Positions 1 to 13,581 of a stretch of DNA of 64,000 nt are shown in pieces. The stretch spans positions 2,170,001 through 2,234,000 of the forward strand of contig CP021223.1 of the NCBI GenBank assembly GCA_003999685.1, read 5' to 3'. A program made the translations under genes and the position numbers. Source of the stretch: Taiwanofungus camphoratus. Taxonomy: Eukaryota > Basidiomycota > Agaricomycetes > Polyporales > Taiwanofungaceae. The notes beneath the pieces are model-generated. The model was not told the DNA's origin. It did not search any database and saw nothing but the letters and a program-made list of their open reading frames with translations. Within the stretch, counting starts at the first letter, position 1. Every line of letters begins with the position of its first letter.

Positions 1-2278
1 AATAGCCTGATGGGGATGAAATCAATGCCTCAATACCAAATTAATACCAGCGGACTCACGGTCAATGCTATGGTGAACTAAATATGATAGTCTCAATGTC
101 AATCGGGGTATAGAAGCGAACAAACGGGCAGGATGTAGCGTACCCCCGCTGTCCTGCATACCCGCATTAAGGTCTAACATTTAAATATGATAGGAATCGT
201 GGCTCACCAGAAAACATGGTCCGTTATATTTATATCACCAAAGCTATCCACAAGATATTTGTAGTCGGCTGCCCACACCATAGCAGTATGTATGATGTCC
301 AGGAAGCTGAGATTATCGGATCAGACGACGAGATAATAACGTCATCTCGGTAGTTGGTTGGCACACGCACAGGATGAGTGCGACCTGGTATATACTGTAA
401 GCATCTATCGCACTGAGAGGATTAATATGTAAAGGACAGTACCACAAGCTTGAGTACGGATTGATCCTTTGCGAACAGCTGGTAATACAGGATAATTTGC
501 ATGACGACGATACCTGACAGACTGCAAGGCTGTGTCAATTCCCGCTTCTATATAACAGAACGTGTATTGTTGCTTACCCAGTGGCGACGAAACCGCCCAA
601 CATCAGAGCTCCCAAGCTCGTATGCAAATTGGAGCTAGTTACAACCACCATTTTTCAGTGTGCCGTTGCCGCGCCTCCAGGTCTACATGTAAAAACAAAG
701 GGGAAAGACCCTGGAGAGAGAATTACAGCGCGTGCAAGGTTCTCTTCTCTGTTTTCGTCGTTTATGAGTCTGTCGACAAGGGGGTTCCGCATCATAGCCT
801 ACAAACCCAATCTCGATCCCCCTGTCGGCAGCTAACTAGAATAAGACAAACGAAAAGAAGGTCCCTCAATATGGCGGCACAGACTTCGATCTCCACGGAG
901 TCGAATTGATCAAGAAATTTCCACAACACCACGTAGACGCACTACAGCACCCGGCAGCGCAACCACTGACAGCTACGCACCGATCTCCATCGATCGTGGC
1001 GGGGGGACTGTCGGTGGGGTAACTTGAAGGAACATGTGCGATATGGCTACACAGACCAGGATTGTGAACATCTCCGAAGAAAACGTAGCTGTGCAAACGT
1101 ATTTCTCTGCTAGGTAGCGCCTGAATATCATGTAGAGATTCATTCACGCCGTGTTCGGTGTAACGTCGCAGAATTCAGACGCGACGGTGGCGCATCATCC
1201 CAACAGCTATACACGTTTTTAGCGCTTGGGGGGTCCAGAAACCGACAGCGGACGCCCAGAAATACACAACAGGCCACAACAAGGAGACGCTATCCCAAGC
1301 TGATGATTCTCTTCGAGACATGGAAGAGTGGGGCCTCACAGGCGCCCCGCAAAGTGTCCCGCACGCTTAGGACCTGAAAGCATCTGCTCGCTGCGTTTTG
1401 AAATATCAAGCTTCCACGCTCAATGTCCTCAAAGACTTTGGGCTGGCGCAGATAGCTATCAAAAAGTCCAACATTGGACGTATACTCAGACGCCATTGAA
1501 TTCCAACGCGAAGCAAACTGCTGTCATGGCTCCAGGCCCTTCTGTCCCGCGCTAATGGTTCTTCAGCAAGTGTGAGGTTCCGTGCCCATATAAGTTTCAT
1601 CGGACTCACGTTCAGGATGGGGGTTGGTGACCGGGTGTGCCTAAGCGGAAGCGACCATACAGAGAGAGGCGGGGTCAACCTTTCTCTCGAGTTGCATGCG
1701 GACATAAGGCGTGGCGTCCGATCGTGACCACACGCATCACAATTGGCTCCCTGGCTTTAGACTGCGGTGCCCCAGCCGGGAGCATGGGCGACGAGACGAT
1801 GAAGTCGGAAGTGAGTCGTGTACCATGGAGAAGTCTCAAGTGGCTTCCGGGTGATTACCGAATGAACAGGACGGTTTACAGGAGGCAGGAGCTAGGTGCC
1901 AGTGAACGTCGCCGAGGCCACCCGCCCATTGGTCGATTAGTATTGTCTACCTTGCCACGTCGACGGACCCACTACTCCCGCTAGCCGTTCCACCTAGGAA
2001 ACGCGGCGCAAACCGTGGACATCGCAGCGATTAGCATTTTGTCGCGATATCACGCATAGTCAAGCCCGTGTACGCCAGATGGCGATCACTCTCCAAGCTA
2101 GTTCGTGTCATATTACCAGATCGAGAAGTATCCCTCGGCGGCCCGCATTTTATCATGATGGCCCAGGGGGGACCCGAAGTCACATTACGAATGAACGGCA
2201 TTACAACAAAAGTACACAAGGATCACGAGGGCATCTCCAAGGACACAAGAACCTGACAAGCATCAGACACCGTCGCGC
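1..2278. other. stretch without a supported gene
   Basis: Only short open frames of at most about 115 codons are seen here, overlapping on both strands. None has a recognisable motif, a convincing exon chain or a family signature. The segment could hold the distal 3' flank of the polyubiquitin gene, a decayed gene, or plain intergenic DNA. No tRNA or tandem repeat was noticed. Confidence 0.5.
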
Positions 2279-3800
<1,522 letters not shown>

Positions 3801-4373
3801 GCTGTTCAAGAGGAAATGTAGGATAAAGGACTAGGAGATGGTGGTTGAGAAGGAGCAGTCCGGACTTTCAGACGACCTTATCAAGCACCGCCGGCCGTTG
3901 CCGGTGGGCTGGACGCTCAGCCTGGCGCTGCGTCGGAGATGACGACCACGCTGAATTCACTACATTTTCCTCCTCGCGCTCCTTTCTGCAATTTCATTGC
4001 TTCGGTTTTCAACTATAGAATTTGACATCAGTCTGTTTCTTCTACAATTTGCTAGAGTGTACTATGTATGGGTTCCGCGGTTCTGGAAACTCATCTGCCG
4101 CTCGGATATTTGTAAGTTACTTACCGGTCTTACCTGGAAAGGCGCACTGGATTTGTAAGAGCATGGCGCCCCGAAGCCGGCATTTCCGACGAGCACTCTG
4201 GACACTTTGGCCAGCAAAAGGCATTGACTTCTCCCGACATCTTCCTTTAGTTTCGTTCGTTGACGGGGAATCCGTCAGCACTGGAATTACAGAGCTGCCT
4301 TGACCTTCTTAGTCAGCACAAAGTTGCTCCCAAGCACGCCATCTTTCTCAGTCACAGGGGGGCAGGGATAGCT
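3801..4373. promoter_or_regulatory. shared upstream region, polyubiquitin (-) and AsaB-like gene (+)
   Basis: The two genes are divergent, so both promoters must lie in this stretch of about 650 bp. No convincing TATA box is seen on the polyubiquitin side. No gene is recognised inside it. Confidence 0.5.
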
Positions 4374-4380
4374 TATAAAA
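4374..4380 (+). promoter_or_regulatory. TATA box of AsaB-like gene
   Basis: TATAAAA lies about 80 bp upstream of the ATG at 4456, a normal distance for a fungal TATA promoter. The leader that follows is rich in CA and CT. Confidence 0.55.
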
Positions 4381-4455
4381 CGTGGCGGCTCGTTGGGGAC
4401 AAGCATCCGCATCACACAAATCTCACAAGTACACCCACTTCAGCCCTTCGCAGAC

Positions 4456-5406
4456 ATGTCCGCCCCTAGCACCGTGACTGCCGATCTTCTATACTTCACC
4501 CCACCAGCTGACGGCTCTAAGCCCTACACGGGCGTCAATGCTGATCCCGTCACCGGTGTGCCACCGCGCAACTGGCTCCCGACAGTGCACTCGCGCGAGA
4601 TTGAGAATCTCCGCGGGAAGGAGGATACTGTGACACTTGACACGGCGGGCTTCCAGTTTCATCGGCGTCCGACAGCACACAAGGGATTTACAGACGACGC
4701 CGCTGTCGAACGCGAATATTATCCTGAAAGTATCGAGCTCGTAAAGGAGCTGACGGGCGCGAGCCGGGCGGTCGTATTTGATCACAGTGCGTACTGCTAT
4801 CGATAACCAGCTGTAGAAATCGAAATTGATCTAAACTCACGCACAGCAATCCGTCGCAGGCGTCCAGGACAGATTGACGACACGCCGCAGAAGCGGCAGC
4901 CTGTGCCAATGGTGCACGTCGACCAGACGACCGCGTCTGCTATCGCCCGCGTACACCGACACCTCCCCCCATCCGACGCGCCCGCGCTCCTGCGGCGGCG
5001 CTTCCAGATCATCAATCTCTGGCGACCAATCTCGCACGCAGCGTACGACTGGCCGCTCGCGCTGTGCGACTTCCGCACGGTCGATCCGAAGAACGACCTG
5101 GTGCCAACGACACTGAGGTACCCCGATCGCGACGGGGAGACGTTCAGCGTGCGGTTCAACCCGAGCCATAAGTGGAAGTATCTGAGGGGCATGGAGCCCG
5201 ACGAGCTTGTTTTGATCAAATGGTGAGTTGTCCGATGGGATTCCAGGGGTGGATTGCATGCTCACGTGTTGGGCAGCTTTGACTCGAGAGATGACGGCAA
5301 GACTGCTAGCTTCACGCCCCACACGGCGTTCCAAGACTCAACTACCCCGAAGGATGCACCGCTCCGCGAGTCCATCGAGCTGCGACTGCTGGTGTTTTAC
5401 GACTGA
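4456..5406 (+). CDS. AsaB/CmcJ-NvfI-like hydroxylase/desaturase
   Basis: Three exons (4456-4786, 4847-5222, 5277-5406; introns 60 and 54 bp) give 278 residues. Family marks appear in order: an N-terminal YFTPPADG-like start, VVFDHT followed by an Arg run at the first splice, VHVDQT (probable His-x-Asp iron ligands), INLWRPI, then SHKWKYLRGMEPDELVLIK, CFDSRDD, HTAFQD and a closing RESIELRLLVFYD. This matches the fungal AsaB-like / CmcJ-NvfI family, related to the cephalosporin 7-alpha-methoxylase subunit and probably non-heme iron oxygenases acting on small molecules. The substrate is unknown. The neighbours (polyubiquitin and a HAM1-like gene) do not suggest a biosynthetic cluster, so this is probably a lone paralogue, of which basidiomycetes carry many. 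Confidence 0.88.
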
Positions 5407-6237
5407 GCATGCTTCTGCTAGTCTGTGGACTTTGTGAACTAGAATAGTACACTTTTTGAGGATGTCTGCACTGGGAGGTTAGATGCCACTCACAACCATC
5501 CTTTCGTTTTCTTCGCCTTCATGGAGGTTGTCATCGTATGTATTATCGATGTATAATTTAGCATCATTCTGTCCTATCTCCAATGTTGTAGATGAGACTA
5601 TTATTTGTTCTTACGTCATAGGTTATTGCATCCGATTGCACCTGCATGAGACGTGCGCACTGTGACCTTGAATGCTCTTCCCTCGGTCCTCGATGCAACA
5701 CTGACTCAATTTCATCTTCACATCCGATACTTTGCATATCCTTTGGTGATTGTGGGCACTCAGTACTCAGGCTTCAAGTGCTGCCTGTTTTACCGACACA
5801 AATTCTCATCTGACGTTTGGTAGCAAGAATTACACTGGACAAAATTCTGAATAGCCTCCGGAAGCTAAGGACCGTTCTGGAGTGTTCTAACAGCGCACCG
5901 ATGGGCGTAAAGTGCACAGCGGCCAGGTGAAAATGTGTGCTTGAGGTACGGTCAGTGACATCAGGTGGCAAGGGGTAGCGCCACTCAATGGACCGAAAGC
6001 ATGGATACAGTGGAAACCCTGAAATGCAAGTGTACGTCGGCGTCCTTGGCGAGTCTTTGTGCGAAGTCGTGGTGCACGACCTATCCCACCCACACACCAA
6101 TGTCAGAGGTGGGTGAATGTGGAAAGGTGACGTGAGTTCTGCTGCTGCATAGGGCAGTAACTTGGAGCTGGGGGTATCTAGAGGTACCCGACTGGCTCCT
6201 GATCCTTGAGTGGACCTGATGACGACTGTCTACCCCG
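5407..6237. other. intergenic stretch
   Basis: Contains the 3' flank of the AsaB-like gene and the distal promoter of the HAM1-like gene. A short minus-strand frame around 5774-6100 has no recognisable motif and was not called. Confidence 0.5.
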
Positions 6238-6244
6238 TATATAA
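6238..6244 (+). promoter_or_regulatory. TATA box of HAM1-like gene
   Basis: TATATAA lies about 60 bp before the ATG at 6301, followed by a pyrimidine- and CA-rich leader. Confidence 0.55.
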
Positions 6245-6300
6245 TAAAGTGCGTCCAGCTTTCACCCGCTCCTCACGATTTGTATTCTCACCACACCACA

Positions 6301-9259
6301 ATGTCTCTACCACAAGCACAGAAAGACATCAGCGACCGCCCCGCCAAGGGCTCCGTTGTCGACCCAATTGACCGCGACTTCAAGAACGTCGACGTCGATC
6401 GCAAGCTCCGCTTCTATGGCGTTGCAACCGCGCTCCGCGAGTCACGCATGCCGGCGAACCAGCAGATCGACTCCGCGCTCGCCTACGTTCTGACCCACTC
6501 CCCCGTCCCCACCGACCAGCTCTCGCCCGACGGCCAGACGCTCGTCCAGGACACCCGGGAGATCCTCGAGACGCTCCGCGCGATCGTCAAGGAGAAGAAC
6601 GCCGACGAGCTGCTCCAGAGCTTCGTCTGGCACACGCGCGCCGTCGACACCGACCGCGCAAAGAAAGACCCGAACGAGGTCCTCCCCGTCGACCAGCAGA
6701 AGGCGCGCGACGATGCCCGGCAGGCTACCCAGCACCTCCGCACCCTCGCCTCGCTTGTCCTCACCAACGCTGAGGTCCGCAAGCTCATCGAAGACTTCTC
6801 CGTCATCGGCCGCGACCTGCTCGCCCGTGGCGCGGTCAAGGTTGCGGAAAAGACTCGCCCGGACGAGGAGCGGCTGCGCCGTGTCGATGAACCCGGTCCT
6901 GACAGCCGCTTCATCACCGCGGGCGGTCGCCAGATGGGACCTGACGAGACTCCGGTACGTATTTCAGTGCGCATGTACGTCTCCTGGTTAACGACGCATG
7001 ATACTTGCAGGTACCAGAAGCCCGCATTCCGGGCACCGGATACCGTGTCGCGCAAAATCCAAACCAGGAAATTGGTCAAGGCACTGCACTGAAGCAGCCC
7101 AACGGCGGGATCAAGAGCGGTGACCAAGCCGTGGACGAAGCCGTTTCGAAGAAAGACGAATTGACAGAGCAGGCCAAGGTGAGGTTTCTTGTTGTTCTGC
7201 TAAACCTCGTATCTGACATAGAACCAATTCTCCGTAATCCTCTAGCCGGAAGCTCAATGGCAGAGGGAGGATGTCCAAGACCGCGTTCAGGAAGACACTG
7301 CCGACGATGAGCCGGATGTGCAGACGAGGACGCAGAGACTGCAGGACAAGGTGGCAGGAGTGAAGGTTCGCTCTCACCACATCTTCTTTCATATAAACGT
7401 TGCTCCAATATATGTACTCTGTACAGGGCTCCCTCACAGGTCGCGTCCCGCAAGAGCACAAGGACAAGGCTAATGAGCACTACAACCGCGTCAAGAACTT
7501 CCTCAGCGAGGAATACTTCCCTGAGGAGCGCCGCGACCAGCTCATCTTCCGCTTGAAAAAGGTCATCATCGAGTGCCAAACGCACGAGGATTACCAGGGT
7601 TCCATTAGATGGCTCCTCGATTATCTCGAGGAGTACGCTAGCCACGGTCGTACACTCGCCGATCATGGTGAGTCCGCCTCTCCTTCCCGAGTGATTCAGT
7701 GATCTAACCTGTGTCATCCTCCTGTTCAGGAAAGGATTCACATCAGCAGCTCTCCTCTGACCCTGCGCTCCAGCAAGCCATGTCGGAGCTCCGCACACTC
7801 CTCGAGCGGTTTGCGAATGGCATGAGTTTGGATGTGATCGGCGACGCGGTGCGCGCCTTGTATGATGATTCGCAGAAAGACGAGGACCTTCGCCGCTGGT
7901 TCCAGGACGTCAATAATTTCGTGCGCGAGGTATGTCCCATTTACCCCATATGCTGATAGAATTAAATTCACATCGGAATAGGCACTCATGCAGCCGGGCT
8001 ATGTGATTGATGACGGGTGCAACACTTGCGCTCGTGACCTGCGTGAGGGCGGGCGGCGCTTCTATGACGAGAAGTACCGCGGGCACTTCGACAACCTGTC
8101 TTCAAGCGTGACGGACTGGTTCAGCGCGTGGACGAACGATCCGCTCAACCGCCGCTTTGGCCAGGACTGGGCACGCCTCACGAAGGACCTTCTGTTCGAT
8201 AGCGAGGGCAGTCTTAAGTTCAAGCCCGAGCTGTGGATGGACATTCGGCGCGTCATTCTGCCTAGCCTCATGGATCACGTCGGCTACATACCGATTCCGC
8301 GTATCGAGTACACGGACGACTCGCTTGACTTGGTGCTCGAGAACCTTGCGCTCACTGGGCGCAACCTGTTCCCGAACCTGATCAGCATGGACGCGCATAA
8401 TTTCATCAAATTTAGCCCATATAACTCGATTCGGTACGTGTATTATGCTCACTAATTTCGGGATATGGTTGTCGATCGATGACGGCATCATAACAGGGAT
8501 GAGCAACATCACGAGTTCACCCTTACGTTCGGCCAGATTCAGGCCGATATGCGCGACGTCGTCTTCTGGTACCACAAGAAGAGCGGCATGCCCAAGATGA
8601 CCGACTCCGGGCTCGCCGATGTGCTCCTTGGCGGCGCGGGCATGACCGTCACCGCACACATCGCATCTGCCGAGCGCGACCGGTCGTCTGTATTCAAAGT
8701 ACGGAACGTGCAGGTCAAGGTCGACACCCTCAAGTTCGCGATCCGCGACTCGCGCCACGACACGCTGTACAAGACACTGCTCCCGCTTGTGTCTGGGCTC
8801 ATCAAGAAGCAGCTGCAGAAGGTGGTCGGCGGCGCGGTGCAGACTGCACTCGAATACGTCGACGGACAGCTGGTGGGCGTGCGCGACCAGATGGCCGAGG
8901 CGAAAGCAAGCGAGGATCGAAGCAGGACCCAGGTCCTGAAGGAGGTATGTCATACGACTTGGTCGTTGCCGCAGACGGTGATCCTGACAAACCTCCTGCT
9001 CCAGCAACTCTCCAGGAATAGCGACAAGGCTCAGAGCAAGAGCGACGAGAAGAATTCACAATTCAAGGTCGTCGCTCGTCCTGAAAAGGAGATCCTTCCA
9101 CAGGCCGGTCATCCGGCTGGATGGGTCAACCGCACGCAGGAGCGTCAGGAGGTTGCGACTAAGGGCGAGGAGTGGAGGAGCGACGCGTGAGTAGCACTGT
9201 CTACGTTATTTGGTAGGTAGGCGCTGACCAATGATATGTACAGTTTCAACATCGTCTAA
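6301..9259 (+). CDS. HAM1-like protein (HAM1_N plus HAM1_C domains)
   Basis: Nine exons can be joined in phase: 6301-6954, 7011-7178, 7246-7365, 7427-7667, 7730-7929, 7982-8433, 8497-8944, 9005-9186, 9244-9259. The product is 826 residues. The N-terminal two thirds contain alpha-helical segments such as LRFYGVATALRESRMPANQQ and the conserved stretch around PLNRRFGQDWARLTKDLLFD, then a beta-rich part with RVILPSLMDHVGYIPIPRIE and NLFPNLISMDAHNFIKFSPY. The C-terminal exons have DVVFWYHKKSGMPKMTDSG and DTLYKTLLPLVSGLIKKQLQ, typical of the HAM1-like C-terminal domain. These fungal proteins are of poorly known function and have been linked to hyphal fusion. The end is charged and probably disordered. 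I chose the ATG at 6301 because it follows the TATA and leader; an upstream in-frame ATG at 6280 is also possible. The fourth intron has a weak donor, GTTCGC. Confidence 0.88.
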
Positions 9260-9540
9260 ACGCCGGCATGAAGAAGCTGCTGACAGCTATGCTTTAGGCA
9301 TTTGATAGTCAGTTTCAGTGTATTTGTACTAATCGTGCTGGAAATGATGGGGCGAAGTATAGAACTGATGATTATCGTGTAGCTGAAGTTATCACATTGA
9401 TACCTGTACTCAATATCCTGAATTTATATTATGCCTGTTCGTTTTAATGTATAGCTTTTCTCCCAAAATTAGAGGAACATGAGAAACCTTCAAAATTAAT
9501 TGTGTTCCAAAATACAAATTAGGATGTGACACAATAGTAA
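9260..9540. other. intergenic, 3' flank
   Basis: AT-rich 3' flank of the HAM1-like gene up to the tRNA. Nothing else is seen. Confidence 0.5.
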
Positions 9541-9625
9541 TCCTTCGAGCCGGGATCGAACCAGCGACATTGAGATAGCGTCAACCAATTACAGTCTCAC
9601 GCTCTTCCAACTGAGCTATCGAAGG
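9541..9625 (-). tRNA. tRNA-Tyr (GTA) with a 12-nt intron
   Basis: Read on the minus strand the sequence starts CCTTCGA and ends TCGAAGG plus discriminator A, a perfect 7-bp acceptor stem. The D arm is TAGCTCAGTTGGAAGAGC (A box) and the T arm is GCTGGTTCGATCCCGGC (B box GGTTCGATCCC). The anticodon stem TGAGA/TCTCA frames a loop C-T-G-T-A-A with anticodon GTA, and about 12 nt (starting TTGG, ending GCT) sit after position 37, the standard place for eukaryotic tRNA introns. Without the intron it is 73 nt. Nuclear tRNA-Tyr genes normally carry such an intron. CCA is not encoded, as expected in eukaryotes. Confidence 0.95.
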
Positions 9626-10902
9626 TGATTAAAAGCTGTCCTTGTAATATCATAGTAATTTTCTCGGCAATTTTCTATATCTGCTAACCTTGAAGCTTTG
9701 AAGACGTGCACTCCGCTATTAATCTCGTTAACTGAGACGGCCCAAGATGTTGACACTGATCATCTATCAGGTTGTGACCAATTGGCCGAGTTGTTAAAAT
9801 GATCGAGTGATGATAGTCAACAGTCGTCGATGGCATTTTGTTTGATGAAGCACACCACCTCAGTTGAGCGCTCTGAACTGCAACAGGGTGGGTCGCAGTA
9901 GTTGAGATACATTCTGTAATTACGACGTCGACGAACATGCGGCAAGTCGAATGGCCAATCAGCGATTAAGATTTACAAAATCTGACTGCCTGACACTCCG
10001 CGGATTTCAGGGTCCTCTAGGGTGTAGACAGATTGATGTCTAAATATGAAAGATTACAACTGAGATGTTGAGCCAGATGCTGCCAGAGATATAGATAAAT
10101 GCAGTGGTCTTGCGAGCGCTCTCCTGCAACTGGTCAGAGATCCAACACGTCCCCGCGACCTCCGTTCTTCAATTTATCTTCTGTTTTGCATACTTGCCTG
10201 GAACGTAAAGCGTCATAGCGCACTCGAATCCACGCGGAAACATGCAGACCCCATGCTACACCGCGGCCGGATAGGACATGCAGGAAACAAGACCAACACC
10301 ATCGAATCAAGTAAGTCAGTCACTGGCGGTCGTATGTTTCTTCTCTTGTTTTGCTCTCAAGACATGTCGAAAAGTGTCAAGCCTGTGATGACGCCGAGTC
10401 GCATGTTTGTGTGGTGGGCCAAATTAACCGAAACGGGAACAAGAAGGCACATATGGTGATCGCATAACGATCCGGCATGCGGTAGAATTGGGATGTTCGG
10501 CAAGATAAAATGCAGCGCTCAGACAAGGCGTGCTTGAGGATATGGCCGTCCCTGTAATGTCGACCAGCAATAACGAGAGTACCAGGTGAACGAGGACAGC
10601 TTGGATATGCCGGGCAATAAAGAAAAGACCAGGGGGAGGGCCGCTGGCAGTGCGCTGGCGACAGATCGATGAGATAATGAAATGAAAGTGAGATCGCTTG
10701 TTTGGAAATGATCACGTCAATGCAGGCGGCGGACTCAGGTCGGACTCATGATTCCAGCCGCCCTGGGATATTGGGCAACCCGGCCAACAAACTCAACTCG
10801 CTTCCCTGTCTGTGCCAGCGTTCATAACAGCGCCGCGGGCCCTCCGCTCTCCCCCCCTCCGCGCTCCTCGTCTCGTCCTCGTCCTCATCCTCGTCGCAGA
10901 AA
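9626..10902. other. intergenic stretch
   Basis: About 1.3 kb with no supported gene. The last 100 bp are C/T-rich and run up to the FAM72-like ATG, so they are probably its promoter and leader. Frames of up to about 110 codons exist on both strands but look random. Confidence 0.5.
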
Positions 10903-12889
10903 ATGCCTGCTCGAATATTGACAGAGTCCTCCGACTACATGCCGAGCTTGAACACCGCGCCAGGGCCTCTTTACCCTTCACATCCCTCTCTCTCACCGCC
11001 CATTTACCGCGATCTCGGGGACGGAGCGTACGACGAGCGCAGTCACCTCACTCCGTCCAGCTCCCCTCACCCCGTAGGCGTGGACACGTCGCGTTATCGC
11101 GCTGCGCTGCATCACACTCCTTACACATCTCTCGACCGCATGTATCCCTCAGTCCCTCCCTCGTTGCAGGCACAACATTACGCTGTACCGCAGTACAGAG
11201 CCAGTCATGTCTTTGTCCCATCATATTCAGGGCCTCTGCATGTCCATTCCAGCGTGCATCCGAACCTAGCGAACCCGCCCTGGCACCCGCACGTTCGCGT
11301 GCATCCCGTCTTGTCACCACCCCCTCCAATCACGCACAAAGTCTGGATTCTGGACTGCAAATCTTGCGGCACTTTCTTGACAAACCGGGGAATGAAAGTG
11401 AGTGTTCAGCTACTTTCCTGAAGCCAAGGATACACTGCTAGGTGCCTGGTCTGAAGACCACAATGTGAAACGGAATGACGGGTGCAATCTGTCGGAGGAA
11501 GCATGATCAGCTCCTTGTGAAGATTTTTTGCGACATTTGCTATAGCCGGGTTTGAGCATGGCACACTTCAATATGATGATATGCTTTTCGGGGTGCTAAA
11601 TTCTGTCAGCATAGCAGTCTTACTTCACACCTCTCCTATATGCCCCTTGCCGAGTGTTTATGAATGTCATCTTTCCAAAACTTCCATATGCATAATTGGA
11701 TCGCATCGGCCGGTCAATGTACTTGTGACTCGTCGGAAAGGCCGATTTGGTCAAAGATATCTAAAATCTAAGTTTCTATCAAACTTATATTTGTATATTG
11801 ACTTTCACTCCCCTTCAGGCCGTCCTACTCCTTCGCCCGAACGTCCCCCTGTACTCCACCGACGCACTGCCCATAAACTGTTCAGCCTATTCAGCTTCCC
11901 TAGAAACCAGCGCCTCATCTTCCTCTCCTCCCCTACCTCTTCCTGCACCCCCACGCGCAGACTCCTCAGACCGCTCCCCTCTAGAACATCCGCTCTCAAG
12001 GACGTGCGAATGTCTGACGCAAACGCTCTGCTGCCACGGCTGCGGCGGCGCGGTGGGTTACATGATTGTGAGCCCCTGCGTGCGCTGCACCTCCTCGATC
12101 ACTGCGAACAATCGCACGACCAACGGGCACCGTTTCGTGTTCTACTCGAGCGAAGTGTGCGCGAGCGAGCGGCATTACGTGCCTGGTGAGCGCGGGGTGC
12201 TGCCGTTTCACCCGCCGCGCGGGAGTGCGGCTGCAGCTTCGCATGTGCGTCCGCCGAGAAGACACTCCCTAGTGCGGGTCCTCCCGCTGCCGGCACGTGG
12301 TCCCGACTACCTATCTACGGCCCCTCCAGACGAGGACCTCGAGTTCGTCAGACCCGCGAGGTTCCCAGAGACTGGCACTGCAGGAAACGCTGCTGCTGCG
12401 TCGCCAGGCGCTGGGTCGGCGTCGAGCGGCAGTGCCGAGAGCGACTCGGCACCGGACTCGCCTCCGCCGCTTATACCGCTCTCGCCACCTCCCGCACATG
12501 CGCGTGCGTCGCACGTCCCCCCCGCACCCCCGCCATCTCGCTCCCCATCCGCTTCTCACGCACGCGCTTTGAGTTCGCCCGACCCTTCCGCTTCCGCCTC
12601 CGCCTCCAGCCCGCCGCCCCCTGCTCACTCGTCTGGCATTGCCGTTCCCGGCGCCGCTACCACTGTACCGCAGGCTGCGAATAACGCAGAGCCTGAGCGA
12701 CTGGAGGCCGGGGATGTGCTGTACTGGCACAACCTGGTGCGCAGCGGGGAGATACCCGCTGTATTCGAGGACCCGCGTGCGAGGAGGAAGTATATCGGTG
12801 CTCGGCCGGACGCACGTTCCAGTGATGAGGCGGCGGAGAAGGAAGGTCAACTCGCAGGCGCGAAGAGCATGGTGTTCGCTGGGCGATAG
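10903..12889 (+). CDS. FAM72 homologue with long disordered tails
   Basis: Two exons, 10903-11397 and 11819-12889, give 521 residues. The core spans roughly residues 147-265. It begins WILDCKSCGTFLTNRGMK, splices exactly at this point, and continues AVLLLRPNVPLYSTDALP. A Cys cluster follows (CECLTQTLCCHGCGGAVGY, then SPCVRC), then the NGHRFVFYSSEV stretch. Animal FAM72 has the same order (CKxC, RGMKAVLL, FSTD, CxxCGNIVGYH, PCxxC, NGHFWMFHS). In mammals FAM72A binds the nuclear uracil-DNA glycosylase UNG2 and promotes its loss; a like role here is inference. Human FAM72 is about 150 residues. Here about 145 Pro/Ser/His-rich residues precede the core and about 250 low-complexity residues follow it, ending in a short acidic region with YWHNLVRSGEIP. 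The 421-bp intron is far longer than its neighbours. Confidence 0.9.
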
Positions 12890-13581
12890 CGCTCGCATCC
12901 CAGAACCGCGCACAACTTCACGACCGAACAAGATGACGACCGCTACGACGTTGACGACGGCCATACCCTTATTATTCACTTTGTCTATCAATTCAAGATT
13001 ATTGTTCTTGGACTCGCGCACCGCCGGCATTTTGTTATCACTTTTCCGTACAGCAAACACTGTGTATATTGTCAGGATACCCCATGGCTCTGCCATCGCC
13101 TGTACTCTGTTGTCTTCATGGTCCTGGATAACGTTTCTCCAGACATGAGCCGGGCCCGGATTGGCCAGGGACTGTTGTATGTATGTAGCTTGCATTCGCG
13201 ACTCGACTTGTATCTACACTGTACATGTTTTGCATCGAACACGAGACATACATGCACCTCGAGGAACGTTCCGCGCTATTTCCAACGTGTGTACAGTCTC
13301 GAGATCCAACTCGAGGCTGCATGAAAAACGAAGCCGCGCTGCTGCTGCGGACCGTCTCCGTCGCCTGTCCGCGAGGCTCGTGTCCGTCGCATTTGCCCGC
13401 CGGTGTTCCCCAGAGATCCCATCTGCCATGGCAATCTTCGTCCGTCCCGAAACATGTCCTTCAGACAGTCCGTTGCCCCGAGCACCGATCGACATCAGGT
13501 GTCCCCTGTTGGCAAGACGCCGCCCAGATACCCTCGTCGACCAGCTCGACCACCACGACAGCGAGCCCGCCGTCTGCAACG
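12890..13581. other. intergenic / leader
   Basis: Holds the 3' flank of the FAM72-like gene and the leader of the next gene. A long open frame overlaps 13225-13581, but it is in frame with the next gene only by chance of lacking stops; the signal-peptide start at 13582 is preferred. Confidence 0.5.

Noticed and set aside
562-909. 115-codon plus-strand frame in the left flank
   Set aside because: No motif, overlapping frames on both strands and low-quality composition; not called.
5774-6100. 108-codon minus-strand frame
   Set aside because: No start context, no family signal and no splice logic; likely chance.
11581-12189. 202-codon plus-strand frame across the FAM72-like intron and exon 2
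   Set aside because: It reads exon 2 in another frame; the FAM72 core is clear in the frame used.
13225-13581. Upstream in-frame extension of the sphingomyelinase-like gene
   Set aside because: The ATG at 13582 starts a textbook signal peptide; adding upstream residues would bury it.
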